A DNA stretch of 64,000 bases from an uncultured Lachnospiraceae bacterium (GTDB taxonomy: Bacteria > Bacillota > Clostridia > Lachnospirales > Lachnospiraceae): the NCBI GenBank assembly GCA_910579865.1, contig CAJTXA010000012.1:62001-126000 (forward strand), written 5' to 3'. Under the pieces are notes generated by a model, which searched no databases, was not told the origin of the DNA, and saw nothing but the letters and a program-made list of their open reading frames with translations. Made by a program: the position numbers and the translations under genes. Within the stretch, counting starts at the first letter, position 1. Each line of letters begins with the position of its first letter. Below, in pieces: positions 51,792-59,979 of the stretch.

Positions 51792-53297
51792 TTAATACCG
51801 TTTAATTTTCTTAGAAGGTGTTTTTTCAAATTCTGTCTCTCTTACAGTCAACCGATAAATCTTTTTATAAGCTACTGCTTTTTGATTATATTCGTCAATT
51901 AACTGCTGTAATGTACCTTGTATATCTGAAATTTCTTTTTTCTTTATATATTCATAATCTGGAAAAATTTCAGCCTCAATCACACCATCTTTTTCTCGAA
52001 CTAAAACTTCTTGTACAATTCGATTCTCGCCAAGTTTATTTTCTAACTCCTCTGGTGAAACATTTTCCCCATTTTTTGTAATAATTAAATTCTTCTTTCT
52101 TCCTGTTAAAAACACAAAACCCTCTTGATCTACATAGCCTAAATCCCCTGTTTTTAACCATCCATCTTCCAATGTTTCTGCTGTTTCATCTGGCATCTTA
52201 TAGTATCCAAGCATAACACTGCTGCCACGAACCCAAATCTCCGAATCTACTACCTTCGCTTCACAATTTGGAATCAACTGTCCAACTGACTCCTTTTTAA
52301 TATTCCAACTAAGGCTAGTACTAATCACAGGAGCACATTCTGTCATTCCATATCCTTGCAATATTGTAATCCCATAACTATTAAACAAATCAATATAAGC
52401 TGGATTTAAATAAGCTCCGCCACTACAAATCGTATGTAGTTGTTCTCCAAATACTTCTTTCTTTACCACTTCCTTTGGTAATCCAGCTACTTCCTCTAAT
52501 TTTTTAGCAAAGGTTTCAATCATAAGAGGTACCATTAAAATCATATTTGGTTGAAATAACTTTATATTTTTTGCTACACGCAATAATGAATCATTTATAC
52601 AAATCACACTGCCAAGCGAAAGCCCTTTTAAAATATCCATACTAAGACAATAAGCATGATGAATTGGAAGTACAGAAAGCACTACTGTCCGAGGTGGGAT
52701 CTTCATATCTAAACAAGTTGCATCCTCAGCTAAATTCCGATGAGTCAGCATAACTCCTTTGCTTTTTCCAGTTGTTCCAGAAGTAAACATAATTGTAGCC
52801 AAACTATCTGGATTCAAAGCCGAAGTATACTTTCCTTTATATTGAACGAAAAGTTGGGAAAGCGAAAGAATCTCCTCATCACTTTCTTCCTTTTGCATAG
52901 AAATAATATACTTTAATTTTGGACATTCCTTTTTTGCAATTGCTATCACATCCAAACGTATTTCATCAATTACTAATACAGTGACATCTGCCCGATCGAT
53001 CAGTTCACACATCTCTACTGCTGGAAGGGAAACATCTAGTGGAACAGCTACACTTCCACTATTTACTGTGCCAAAATATGCAACTAACCAGGCATATGAT
53101 GTCATTCCAGTTATCGCAATATGGTTTCCCTGCTCTTTTAGTCCCTGCAAAATACAAGAAAAACTTTCACTGTCTTCTTTTAGCTGTGTATAGGACTTTG
53201 TTTCAATCGTATCCCTTCCTATTTTATAACGAATAGCATCCTCTGGTCCATATAATGCTTCAGAATCTACCAAAATATCACGAATTGTACTTGCCAT
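51792..53297 (-). CDS. AMP-forming acyl/aminoacyl ligase
   Basis: A 501-residue adenylating enzyme of the ANL family. Core motifs: IMFTSGTTGKSKG (ATP loop), GYGMTECAPV, DGWLKTGDLGYVD, and the C-terminal LTGRKKNLIITKNGENVSPEELE and ...PSKKIKRY with the catalytic Lys. In this setting it most likely activates a carboxylic acid and loads it on the neighbouring acyl carrier protein. Acid specificity cannot be read reliably. ATG 53297 follows GGGAGG; upstream codons are non-coding. Last gene of the TetR-controlled operon, 40 nt after the carrier gene. Confidence 0.9.
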   Translation of the reverse strand: MASTIRDILVDSEALYGPEDAIRYKIGRDTIETKSYTQLKEDSESFSCILQGLKEQGNHIAITGMTSYAWLVAYFGTVNSGSVAVPLDVSLPAVEMCELIDRADVTVLVIDEIRLDVIAIAKKECPKLKYIISMQKEESDEEILSLSQLFVQYKGKYTSALNPDSLATIMFTSGTTGKSKGVMLTHRNLAEDATCLDMKIPPRTVVLSVLPIHHAYCLSMDILKGLSLGSVICINDSLLRVAKNIKLFQPNMILMVPLMIETFAKKLEEVAGLPKEVVKKEVFGEQLHTICSGGAYLNPAYIDLFNSYGITILQGYGMTECAPVISTSLSWNIKKESVGQLIPNCEAKVVDSEIWVRGSSVMLGYYKMPDETAETLEDGWLKTGDLGYVDQEGFVFLTGRKKNLIITKNGENVSPEELENKLGENRIVQEVLVREKDGVIEAEIFPDYEYIKKKEISDIQGTLQQLIDEYNQKAVAYKKIYRLTVRETEFEKTPSKKIKRY

Positions 53298-53337
53298 TGC
53301 ACTGTCCTCCCTATCTTTCCAAATAAAACAATTGTTC

Positions 53338-53565
53338 TTAACCAGAAATTTTTTCCAAATACTCAACGGCTTCTTGAACAGTTCGAATATTCGCTGCTTC
53401 TTTCTGATCAATCTCTACATCAAACTCCTCCTCTAATTCTCCTAACATGCTCATAAAGTCAAATGACGTAAATCCTAAATCCTCCATAAAGCGAGATTCT
53501 GGAACAATTTGTCCTGCTTCTACTTCTACATAATTTCCAATCAACTCTACTAATTTTTCAAACAT
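53338..53565 (-). CDS. Acyl (peptidyl) carrier protein
   Basis: A 75-residue four-helix carrier. The phosphopantetheine serine is in EDLGFTSFDFM, in place of the usual DSL, so the motif is slightly unusual; helix II continues MSMLGELEEEFDVEI as in ACPs. It lies between a condensation-domain gene and an AMP-ligase gene, which points to a dedicated carrier and not the housekeeping fatty-acid ACP. No phosphopantetheinyl transferase is in the window. Confidence 0.9.
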   Translation of the reverse strand: MFEKLVELIGNYVEVEAGQIVPESRFMEDLGFTSFDFMSMLGELEEEFDVEIDQKEAANIRTVQEAVEYLEKISG

Positions 53566-53613
53566 AATCGTAATAACCCTTTCTTTTCCTTATCTTTCTT
53601 ATACTAATTTTAA

Positions 53614-55014
53614 TTACACCAATTTAATAATTTCTCCTATTGTAAGATTTGGTTTTTCAATCCCCTTAAACATAATCTTACAAATATAATAATAAAAGAA
53701 TTCCAATTTTTCTCTAGAAATCGCCTTAATCTGATGTTCAAAATTAAAATCAAGTCCATTATCCTCTGGACGATGCATTACTGTAAGATACATTGCTTGT
53801 GTAGTTGCACCATTTGGATACCATTTTGTTTTATAATGGATATCACCTAATTTATCCAAACCTTTTTCTTTTAAAGTCATTGGCTGATAAGTTAAAGACA
53901 TCGGTTCATAGGTCTGTCCTGGTTTTGTAGGATATGTCTTTGCTCGGTGTGTAAAATATGCAACAGGATCATAATTTGCATGACGAAACAATTCATTTTG
54001 CATATCTCTAATTTCATAAATTCCTTCTAAAAATGTCTTTTCTTCACCAATGATTGTTCGAAGAGGAAAAGAATGAATTCTTGTTCCACCTGATTTCTTT
54101 TCCTTTAAAGTCGCCCTCCGTGCAATCGCTGTATTGATAGAAACATCGTCATTTCCATTCATCTTTTGGAAATAAGTACGTAATCCCATTAATAAAAGAC
54201 AAGCCAAAGAAATATGATATTCTTCACAAAAATCCATCAAGCGTCTTGTTGGCTCTTCTTCTAAATGAAAAATATCCAATTCAGAATCTACACTATCTGT
54301 TGCGTTAATTGCTGCCCGCAAATTTGGATTTTTATCTCTTTTTCTCTCTTCCTCTAGTTTCTTAGAACCATCAACCCCATTGTAAATTGGCTCCGACTGT
54401 TCAATCAACTTTTCAAAAAATTCTGTATCTTTTTCCTTTGCCCTTGAGCCTTCCTCATAAGCTAAATCCTTTTGTAGCTGTTCAATATAGGAAGCCATTT
54501 CTTTTGGATATGCAACTCCCTCATACTTTGCATTACTATAAATCTCAATAATATCTTTCATAAAACAAATTAAAGATTGTGCATCCATTGTTAAATGATC
54601 AACCAATAGATAAACTCCGCTAAATCCATCACAAGTTTTAATCATTACTATTCGATTTTGAGGTTTATCATGATGATCGAAAGGAACTTCTGTCCAACTT
54701 CTCATTGTCGCTTCTGCTTCTTCCATTGACTGATTTGAAAAATCCACAAATTCAATTTCTCTTTCTTCCTCTTTTACTACATATTGATACCAGTTTCCTT
54801 CCTTATCTTCTGTAAAGCGAAGCCGCATGGACTCACATCGTTCATATGCTTTATAAATCGCCTGTCTTAATACATCCCAGTCCAATTCCACCTCAATTGT
54901 TAAACTGGTTCCAATATTTAATACCTGTTTTTTTGGACAAAAATTCAAATAATAAAAATGAAATTTCTGTGCTGCAGTTAATGGATATACTTTATATCCC
55001 TTTCTTGTCTTCAT
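53614..55014 (-). CDS. Stand-alone condensation-domain protein
   Basis: A 466-residue protein with the fold of NRPS condensation domains and related acyltransferases (PapA, WES/DGAT). The catalytic motif HHxxxDG appears as DHLTMDA: the second His (His140) and Asp144 are kept, the first His is Asp and the Gly is Ala. N-terminal YPLTAAQKFHFYY and the DFNFEHQ stretch near residue 415 are also typical. It probably joins the acyl group held on the neighbouring carrier to an amine or alcohol. Start ATG 55014, with GAGAGG upstream. Confidence 0.83.
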   Translation of the reverse strand: MKTRKGYKVYPLTAAQKFHFYYLNFCPKKQVLNIGTSLTIEVELDWDVLRQAIYKAYERCESMRLRFTEDKEGNWYQYVVKEEEREIEFVDFSNQSMEEAEATMRSWTEVPFDHHDKPQNRIVMIKTCDGFSGVYLLVDHLTMDAQSLICFMKDIIEIYSNAKYEGVAYPKEMASYIEQLQKDLAYEEGSRAKEKDTEFFEKLIEQSEPIYNGVDGSKKLEEERKRDKNPNLRAAINATDSVDSELDIFHLEEEPTRRLMDFCEEYHISLACLLLMGLRTYFQKMNGNDDVSINTAIARRATLKEKKSGGTRIHSFPLRTIIGEEKTFLEGIYEIRDMQNELFRHANYDPVAYFTHRAKTYPTKPGQTYEPMSLTYQPMTLKEKGLDKLGDIHYKTKWYPNGATTQAMYLTVMHRPEDNGLDFNFEHQIKAISREKLEFFYYYICKIMFKGIEKPNLTIGEIIKLV

Positions 55015-55058
55015 AATCTTCCTCTCCATTTCTATCGAACTTTCTTTTATTTATTATC

Positions 55059-56000
55059 CTAATCAATTACCTTATCTATTAATTTATTTAACGCCTGCTC
55101 ATAAGCCTCCATATCTTTATAATAACTCTCTGCATGAGCTGCACCTTTGACAATCAATTTTGTTTTTTGTGAGGCACAATTTTTATAAATCTCTTCACAC
55201 ATCTTGGATGGTACAAATGTATCTGCATCTCCATGAATCAATAAGATTGGAATATTTGCCTTTCTTACTTCTCTTTTTGCATTACATTCATCCATTCCAT
55301 AACCCGCCTTCTTTTGATTTATCCAATCTGTAATAGGAATTAATGGATACGCAGGTAAATGATACATACTATGCAAAACATGAGTAAAGACTTCTTTTGG
55401 TGAAGTAAAACCACAATCTGATACAATTCCTTTTACTTGTTCTGGCAGCTTCAATCCACTTGCCATCAAGACTGTGGCGCCTCCCATAGAAATTCCATGT
55501 AAAAGTATCTGAACATCTTCTCCACACTGCTTTATTACCCAATGAATCCAACGAAGTGCATCTTTTCTATCTAAACAGCCAAACCCAATATATTCTCCTT
55601 CACTTTTTCCATGTGCTCTTGCATCTGGATGCAGCATACTATACCCACGTTTTCTATAATAATCAGAAATTCCTATAAAATCACTCATCCCATGGCTAGT
55701 ATATCCATGAAAGCAAATTACTACTTTTTTTTGCTCCTTACCTGGAAAATAAGTAGCATGAAGCTTTAATCCATCTTCTGACTGTATTGAAATCTCCTTA
55801 TGTGGTTGTGCTAACAGACTTTCCTTTCGAGCCTGAATCAATTCCATATACTGGTTCCAATCTGTTCCTGCCATTTTTATTGTTCGTTCCACTTTTGCAT
55901 TATTTCGTTTCATTGTACGTTGATAAAAATAAACAGCCTCTCCTATCTGTGCTGTAGCAAGAATACCTGCTAAAGCCGTCATTTTCCCCAATTTACTCAT
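55059..56000 (-). CDS. Alpha/beta hydrolase with N-terminal anchor
   Basis: A 313-residue hydrolase. A hydrophobic N-terminal segment (about 7-24) may anchor it. The oxyanion segment is CFHGYTSHG, the nucleophile is Ser171 in HGISMGG, the acid is in LIHGDADTFVP and the His in KGAAHAESY. The family includes esterases and thioesterases. In this operon it could release or trim an acyl product. ATG 56000 is preceded by AAGGAGG. Confidence 0.88.
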   Translation of the reverse strand: MSKLGKMTALAGILATAQIGEAVYFYQRTMKRNNAKVERTIKMAGTDWNQYMELIQARKESLLAQPHKEISIQSEDGLKLHATYFPGKEQKKVVICFHGYTSHGMSDFIGISDYYRKRGYSMLHPDARAHGKSEGEYIGFGCLDRKDALRWIHWVIKQCGEDVQILLHGISMGGATVLMASGLKLPEQVKGIVSDCGFTSPKEVFTHVLHSMYHLPAYPLIPITDWINQKKAGYGMDECNAKREVRKANIPILLIHGDADTFVPSKMCEEIYKNCASQKTKLIVKGAAHAESYYKDMEAYEQALNKLIDKVID

Positions 56001-56035
56001 AAGAAATGCCTCCTTCCCCATATAAATAACAACTT

Positions 56036-56368
56036 CTATTTCTTCTTACTAGCAATAAATTCTTTTAACTTTAATGCCTTTTCAATATTTCCCTCTACCT
56101 TTAGCTTTTGTAAAGTAACTGCCAAAATTGGATCTAATTTACCAGAAGCTATCTTCATTAATACTTCAGCAGAAGCAGTAAACATCGCATCCCGATCATA
56201 GTACTCATATGGTTCTACATATAACTTTCCCTCTTTTACTTCCACATAAAAAATACCACCTGCTTCTCCTTCAATATTAAATTGATATGCCAGATGCTCT
56301 GTAATATCGCTTACATCCGCATCCATAAATTTTCCCTTTACCTCTGCAAAAAAATCTGCATATGTCAT
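56036..56368 (-). CDS. SCP2 sterol-carrier-type lipid-binding protein
   Basis: A 110-residue single SCP2 domain (ITEHLAYQFNIEGEAGGIFYVEVKEGKLYVEP ... SGKLDPILAVTLQKLKVEGNIEKALKLKEFI), a hydrophobic pocket fold that binds fatty acyl or other lipid molecules. It is the first gene of the operon, which supports a lipid-like product or substrate. ATG 56368 has AAGGAG nine bases upstream; longer frames upstream cross the operator. Confidence 0.88.
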   Translation of the reverse strand: MTYADFFAEVKGKFMDADVSDITEHLAYQFNIEGEAGGIFYVEVKEGKLYVEPYEYYDRDAMFTASAEVLMKIASGKLDPILAVTLQKLKVEGNIEKALKLKEFIASKKK

Positions 56369-56398
56369 ATCTAAATTCTCCTTTATCATTTTTATTTT

Positions 56399-56411
56399 CG
56401 ACCGATGGTCG
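56399..56411. promoter_or_regulatory. TetR-type operator, proximal copy
   Basis: CGACCGATGGTCG, an inverted repeat (CGACC/GGTCG, 3-nt centre), lying just downstream of the transcription start of the SCP2 operon. It differs by one base from the copy at 56443-56453 when that is read on the opposite strand. Confidence 0.7.
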
Positions 56412-56426
56412 TATGTTCTAATAATT

Positions 56427-56455
56427 AAAATAACACTTTTTCGACTATCGGTCAA
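56427..56455 (-). promoter_or_regulatory. Promoter of the SCP2-to-AMP-ligase operon
   Basis: Minus-strand -35 TTGACC (56455-56450), 17-bp spacer, -10 TATTTT (56432-56427). The -35 box is embedded in the distal operator, so repressor binding would block polymerase. Confidence 0.75.
56443..56453. promoter_or_regulatory. TetR-type operator, distal copy overlapping the -35 box
   Basis: GACCGATAGTC on the minus strand, a near copy of GACCGATGGTC at 56400-56410. Two copies around one promoter next to a divergent TetR gene point to repression by that TetR. Confidence 0.7.
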
Positions 56456-56513
56456 TATATTTTCCCCCAAAATTTTTTAAAATTTCTCTACTTTTTTATA
56501 AAATTTCCCATCT

Positions 56514-56541
56514 TGCTTCCTTCTCAATTTCTGTTATAATA
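56514..56541 (+). promoter_or_regulatory. Promoter of the tetR gene
   Basis: -35 TTGCTT (56514-56519), 16-bp spacer and an extended -10, TG-T-TATAAT (56533-56541). A leader of about 130 nt follows, with no clear frame in it. Confidence 0.65.
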
Positions 56542-56676
56542 GTTCTATTATAGATGCATATTATTATTTTCCGGCAGCACAGTATAGGTTTTCCAAAAGC
56601 TGCTTCTCTTATCCAGCAACTGATGGCCTTCACTGTTTCTGCATTATTTTGGAAATAAAACAGAAAGGTGGTAATT

Positions 56677-57303
56677 ATGCCAAATCAGTTAAAATACAAT
56701 CAAATCCTAGATGCGCTTCAGACATTACTAGAAAATAAAAACATCCAGACTATTTCCGTCAGTGAAATTGCGCAAACTGCAGGAATTGGAAAAGGAAGTA
56801 TCTATTATTACTTTCCCTCAAAAGAGGCGATACTGGAAGCACTTATCACACGCAGCTATGAAAAACCTTTAGAAACAGCAAAAAACTTGGCAAAGCAAAC
56901 AAATATCTCACCATTTATTCGAATGGCGATGATCTTCCAGGCCTGTCGAAATTCTTCTTCTGAATTTCTCCGGCATGGCTCCTCTGCTTCCGCCATTAGT
57001 TCACAGGAAAAAGCATACCTCCATCAAAAATATCTTTCCCATATGGTTTTAGAACTAAAACCAGCTCTTACTGCTATTATTACACAGGGAATTGAAACAG
57101 GAGAGATTCACTTTGATTATCCCTCTGCACTTGCTGAAATTGTATTAATTGTTCTATCTATCAAATTAGATAATACTTTAATTCCTTCTACCACAGAAGA
57201 TATTGAGGAAACGATATTAGGACTAATTTCTCTATTAGAAAAAGGAACAGAAAATCCTCCTGGTTCTTTAAACTTTTTAACTACAATGGTAGAATCAATA
57301 TAA
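56677..57303 (+). CDS. TetR/AcrR-family transcriptional repressor
   Basis: A 208-residue regulator: N-terminal helix-turn-helix (about 20-50, SVSEIAQTAGIGKGSIYYYFPSKEAIL) and a helical ligand domain. It is divergent from the SCP2 operon, whose promoter holds two palindromic operators, and is therefore its probable repressor. It also lies 22 nt before the response regulator gene, so it may share a transcript with the two-component genes. ATG 56677 follows AAAGGTGG; GTG 56668 overlaps that site. The inducing ligand is unknown, perhaps an acyl compound. Confidence 0.9.
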   Translation: MPNQLKYNQILDALQTLLENKNIQTISVSEIAQTAGIGKGSIYYYFPSKEAILEALITRSYEKPLETAKNLAKQTNISPFIRMAMIFQACRNSSSEFLRHGSSASAISSQEKAYLHQKYLSHMVLELKPALTAIITQGIETGEIHFDYPSALAEIVLIVLSIKLDNTLIPSTTEDIEETILGLISLLEKGTENPPGSLNFLTTMVESI

Positions 57304-57325
57304 TAAATATAAAAAAAGGAAACCT

Positions 57326-58027
57326 ATGGAAGACTATCATATACTAATTGTGGAAGACGAAGAAGCCATTCTTCATTACCTAAAAGAAGCTCTTCTTCTT
57401 TCTGGCTATCAAATCTCTGCTGCCCAAACTTTAGAAGAGGCAAAAAAAATACTCTTTTGTAATCCTATCTCTACGCCAGATTTAATTTTATTAGATTTAA
57501 ATTTGCCAGATGGAACAGGATTCTCTTTTTGTGAAACAATCTGTTCTAAGTATCAGATTCCAACTATCATTCTAACAGCATTAGATGAAGATGCAGATAT
57601 TATTCGGGGCTTAGATTTAGGAGCTGATGATTATGTTACAAAACCATTTACACTTGCCGTTTTGCTTTCTCGAATAGCAGCCGTAATTCGGCGTTCCAAA
57701 CAGACTCCAAAAGAATCTGATATTTTGCGTTGTCAAGATATCACTCTTAATAGAAAAGATATTTCTGTTACTTTTCAGGGAAATCCGATTGAACTAACGG
57801 CTGGAGAGTACCGCCTTTTAGAATATCTATTAATTAATAAAAACCGTACTTTAACCAGAGATATGTTACTATCACACTTATGGGATGCAGAAGGCAAATA
57901 TGTAAATGACAACACTCTTACTGTAATGATCAAACGACTGCGTAGTAAATTTATATTAGAATCAGGACAATTGATTAAAACAGTTCGTGGGATTGGCTAT
58001 AAATTGGAGGATACTTATGAAAACTAG
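57326..58027 (+). CDS. OmpR-family response regulator
   Basis: A 233-residue DNA-binding regulator. Receiver (1-120) with the acidic pair in VEDEE, Asp57 in LLDLNLPDG, and Lys in DDYVTKPF; winged-helix output (about 135-230, LTAGEYRLLEYLLINKNRTLTRDMLLSHLW ... TVMIKRLRSKF ... VRGIGYKL). It overlaps the kinase gene by 11 nt. With the ABC genes that follow it forms the usual regulator-kinase-ATPase-permease order. Confidence 0.93.
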   Translation: MEDYHILIVEDEEAILHYLKEALLLSGYQISAAQTLEEAKKILFCNPISTPDLILLDLNLPDGTGFSFCETICSKYQIPTIILTALDEDADIIRGLDLGADDYVTKPFTLAVLLSRIAAVIRRSKQTPKESDILRCQDITLNRKDISVTFQGNPIELTAGEYRLLEYLLINKNRTLTRDMLLSHLWDAEGKYVNDNTLTVMIKRLRSKFILESGQLIKTVRGIGYKLEDTYEN

Positions 58028-59180
58028 AAGCCAAATTAAATTAGGCTTTTTTATTCTTTTTTATTTTACTTGTTTTTTCTTGTTTTGTAGTTTGATCATT
58101 CGCTTCAATGAACGTCAATTCTATCGACGTATGGCAGCTGTTGTAGCAGAATCAGAAGAACCTTCTAACACTCTTTACGCTTTAAAAGAACCCTCTAAGG
58201 AAGCAATTTCTTCTGGAATTTCTATCTTAGAGCGTTATGGGTACGATGGCCATCTGCTGACTTGGAAAGAACGGGCCATTGTACTTCTTTTTGCTTTATC
58301 GACAATCTGCCCTCTTTTTGCCATTTTGTTTTTTTCTCAATATAAACATACAAAATTTCGAATACAGGAATTAACAAAGTATCTAAAGCAAATTAACAGT
58401 GGAACTTATCCATTACATCCTTATGAAACAGAAGACGAATTTTCTCTCTTAGAAGATGAAATTTATAAAACAGTTTCTGCTCTTAAGGAAAGCCACAATA
58501 AAGCCGTTTCTGCAAAAGAAAATCTAGCAAAAAATATGGCAGATATTTCTCATCAATTAAAAACTCCACTGACTTCTCTTTCTCTTATTGTAGAACTTAT
58601 GCAACAATATACAGAAAAACCAGAATTAAAGCAACTTACAGAACAAATGTTAAATCAAACGGATCATCTTCGTTCTCTAGTAATTTCCCTATTAAATCTC
58701 TCTCGAATGGATGCTGGTATATTACAATTTATCCCAAAAGAAATTATAATAGAGGAACTGCTTTTCTCTGCTGCTGAACCTATTTTACCTGTTTTAAAAG
58801 AAAAACAGCAAACATTTCAAATGCAGGGAAATCTGGATTGTTCTCTATTTTGCGATATAGGATGGACGATAGAAGGAATTGGAAATATTTTAAAAAATTG
58901 CAGTGAACATACTCCAAATAAAGGTTCCATTCTTGTTTCTGTTTTTCAAAATCCAATCTATACAGAAATTCAAATTGAAGACAATGGAGAAGGATTTACA
59001 CCTGTGGAGCTTCCTCATCTTTTTGAACGATTTTACAAAGGAAAACACAGTGCAAAAGACAGTATTGGAATTGGACTTGCACTTTCAAAATCTATTATTG
59101 AACGTCAAAATGGTGAAATACGAGCTGAAAATCGTATGGAAGGTGGTGCTCGATTTCGAATAAAATTTTATAAAATATAA
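58017..59180 (+). CDS. Membrane sensor histidine kinase
   Basis: A 387-residue kinase. Two helices (about 10-28 and 88-107) enclose an external loop of about 60 residues, HAMP-like linker, HisKA with His179 in DISHQLKTPLTS, and HATPase with NILKNCSEHT, EDNGEGF and GIGLALSK. The external loop is longer than in BceS-type intramembrane sensors. ATG 58017 has TTGGAGG and lies inside the end of the regulator gene. It is the partner of the OmpR-type regulator. Confidence 0.92.
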   Translation: MKTRSQIKLGFFILFYFTCFFLFCSLIIRFNERQFYRRMAAVVAESEEPSNTLYALKEPSKEAISSGISILERYGYDGHLLTWKERAIVLLFALSTICPLFAILFFSQYKHTKFRIQELTKYLKQINSGTYPLHPYETEDEFSLLEDEIYKTVSALKESHNKAVSAKENLAKNMADISHQLKTPLTSLSLIVELMQQYTEKPELKQLTEQMLNQTDHLRSLVISLLNLSRMDAGILQFIPKEIIIEELLFSAAEPILPVLKEKQQTFQMQGNLDCSLFCDIGWTIEGIGNILKNCSEHTPNKGSILVSVFQNPIYTEIQIEDNGEGFTPVELPHLFERFYKGKHSAKDSIGIGLALSKSIIERQNGEIRAENRMEGGARFRIKFYKI

Positions 59181-59186
59181 AATTAT

Positions 59187-59222
59187 AAGCCAAATGTCAC
59201 GAAAATGTCATTTGGCTTTTTT
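59187..59222 (+). terminator. Terminator between kinase and ABC genes
   Basis: Perfect 10-bp arms AAGCCAAATG/CATTTGGCTT (59187-59196 and 59209-59218) and six T. The ABC genes therefore have their own start; a TATAAT at 59251-59256 lacks a good -35, as expected for an activator-dependent promoter. Confidence 0.88.
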
Positions 59223-59278
59223 ATAATAAAAAATAGAAATAAAAACCAATTATAATTTTTTAGGAAAGGATCGCTAAT

Positions 59279-59968
59279 ATGGAAATTTTACGATGCGAAC
59301 AACTTACCAAAACATATGGTACCGGTCAAACAACGGTAAAAGCACTTGATCAAATTGATTTATCTTTAAAAAAAGGGGAGTTTACAGCCATTATTGGTAC
59401 ATCTGGTTCTGGAAAATCTACTTTACTTCATTTACTTGGCGGAGTAGATACTCCAACTTCTGGTAAAATTTTTATTGAAGATACCAATATTTCCAGTTTA
59501 AATGAAAAACAACTTTCCATCTTTCGAAGACGGAAAGTGGGACTAGTTTATCAATTTTATAACTTAATTCCCACCTTAGATGTACAACAAAATATTCTAC
59601 TTCCTATGCTTTTAGATGGGCAAAAGCCAGACTTTGCCCATTTTCATGAATTGGTAGATATTCTTGGTCTTTCAAATCGTCTTTCTCATCTACCAAGTGA
59701 ACTTTCTGGTGGGCAGCAGCAGCGTACTGCAATTGGAAGAGCATTAATCTATCGTCCTGCTCTTTTACTTGCAGATGAACCTACTGGAAATCTAGATCGA
59801 AAAAATTCGGAAGAAATTCTTAGCTTATTAAAACTCTCAAATAAACGTTATAAACAAACCATACTTCTTATTACTCATGATGAAAAAATTGCACTCGAAG
59901 CAGATCGTATTATTACTATGGAAGATGGAAAAATTTTATCCGATGAATCCCATCTTAAAGACCTTTAG
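59279..59968 (+). CDS. ABC transporter ATPase (MacB/BceA type)
   Basis: A 229-residue ATP-binding subunit. Walker A GTSGSGKST, Q-loop VYQFYNLIP, signature LSGGQQQRTAIGRAL, Walker B LLLADEPTGNLD, and the switch His in LITHDEKIA. These are the features of the ATPases that pair with FtsX-type permeases (LolD, MacB, BceA). It lies 11 nt before the permease gene and is probably controlled by the upstream two-component pair. Confidence 0.95.
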   Translation: MEILRCEQLTKTYGTGQTTVKALDQIDLSLKKGEFTAIIGTSGSGKSTLLHLLGGVDTPTSGKIFIEDTNISSLNEKQLSIFRRRKVGLVYQFYNLIPTLDVQQNILLPMLLDGQKPDFAHFHELVDILGLSNRLSHLPSELSGGQQQRTAIGRALIYRPALLLADEPTGNLDRKNSEEILSLLKLSNKRYKQTILLITHDEKIALEADRIITMEDGKILSDESHLKDL

Positions 59969-59979
59969 GAGGTGAAAAA

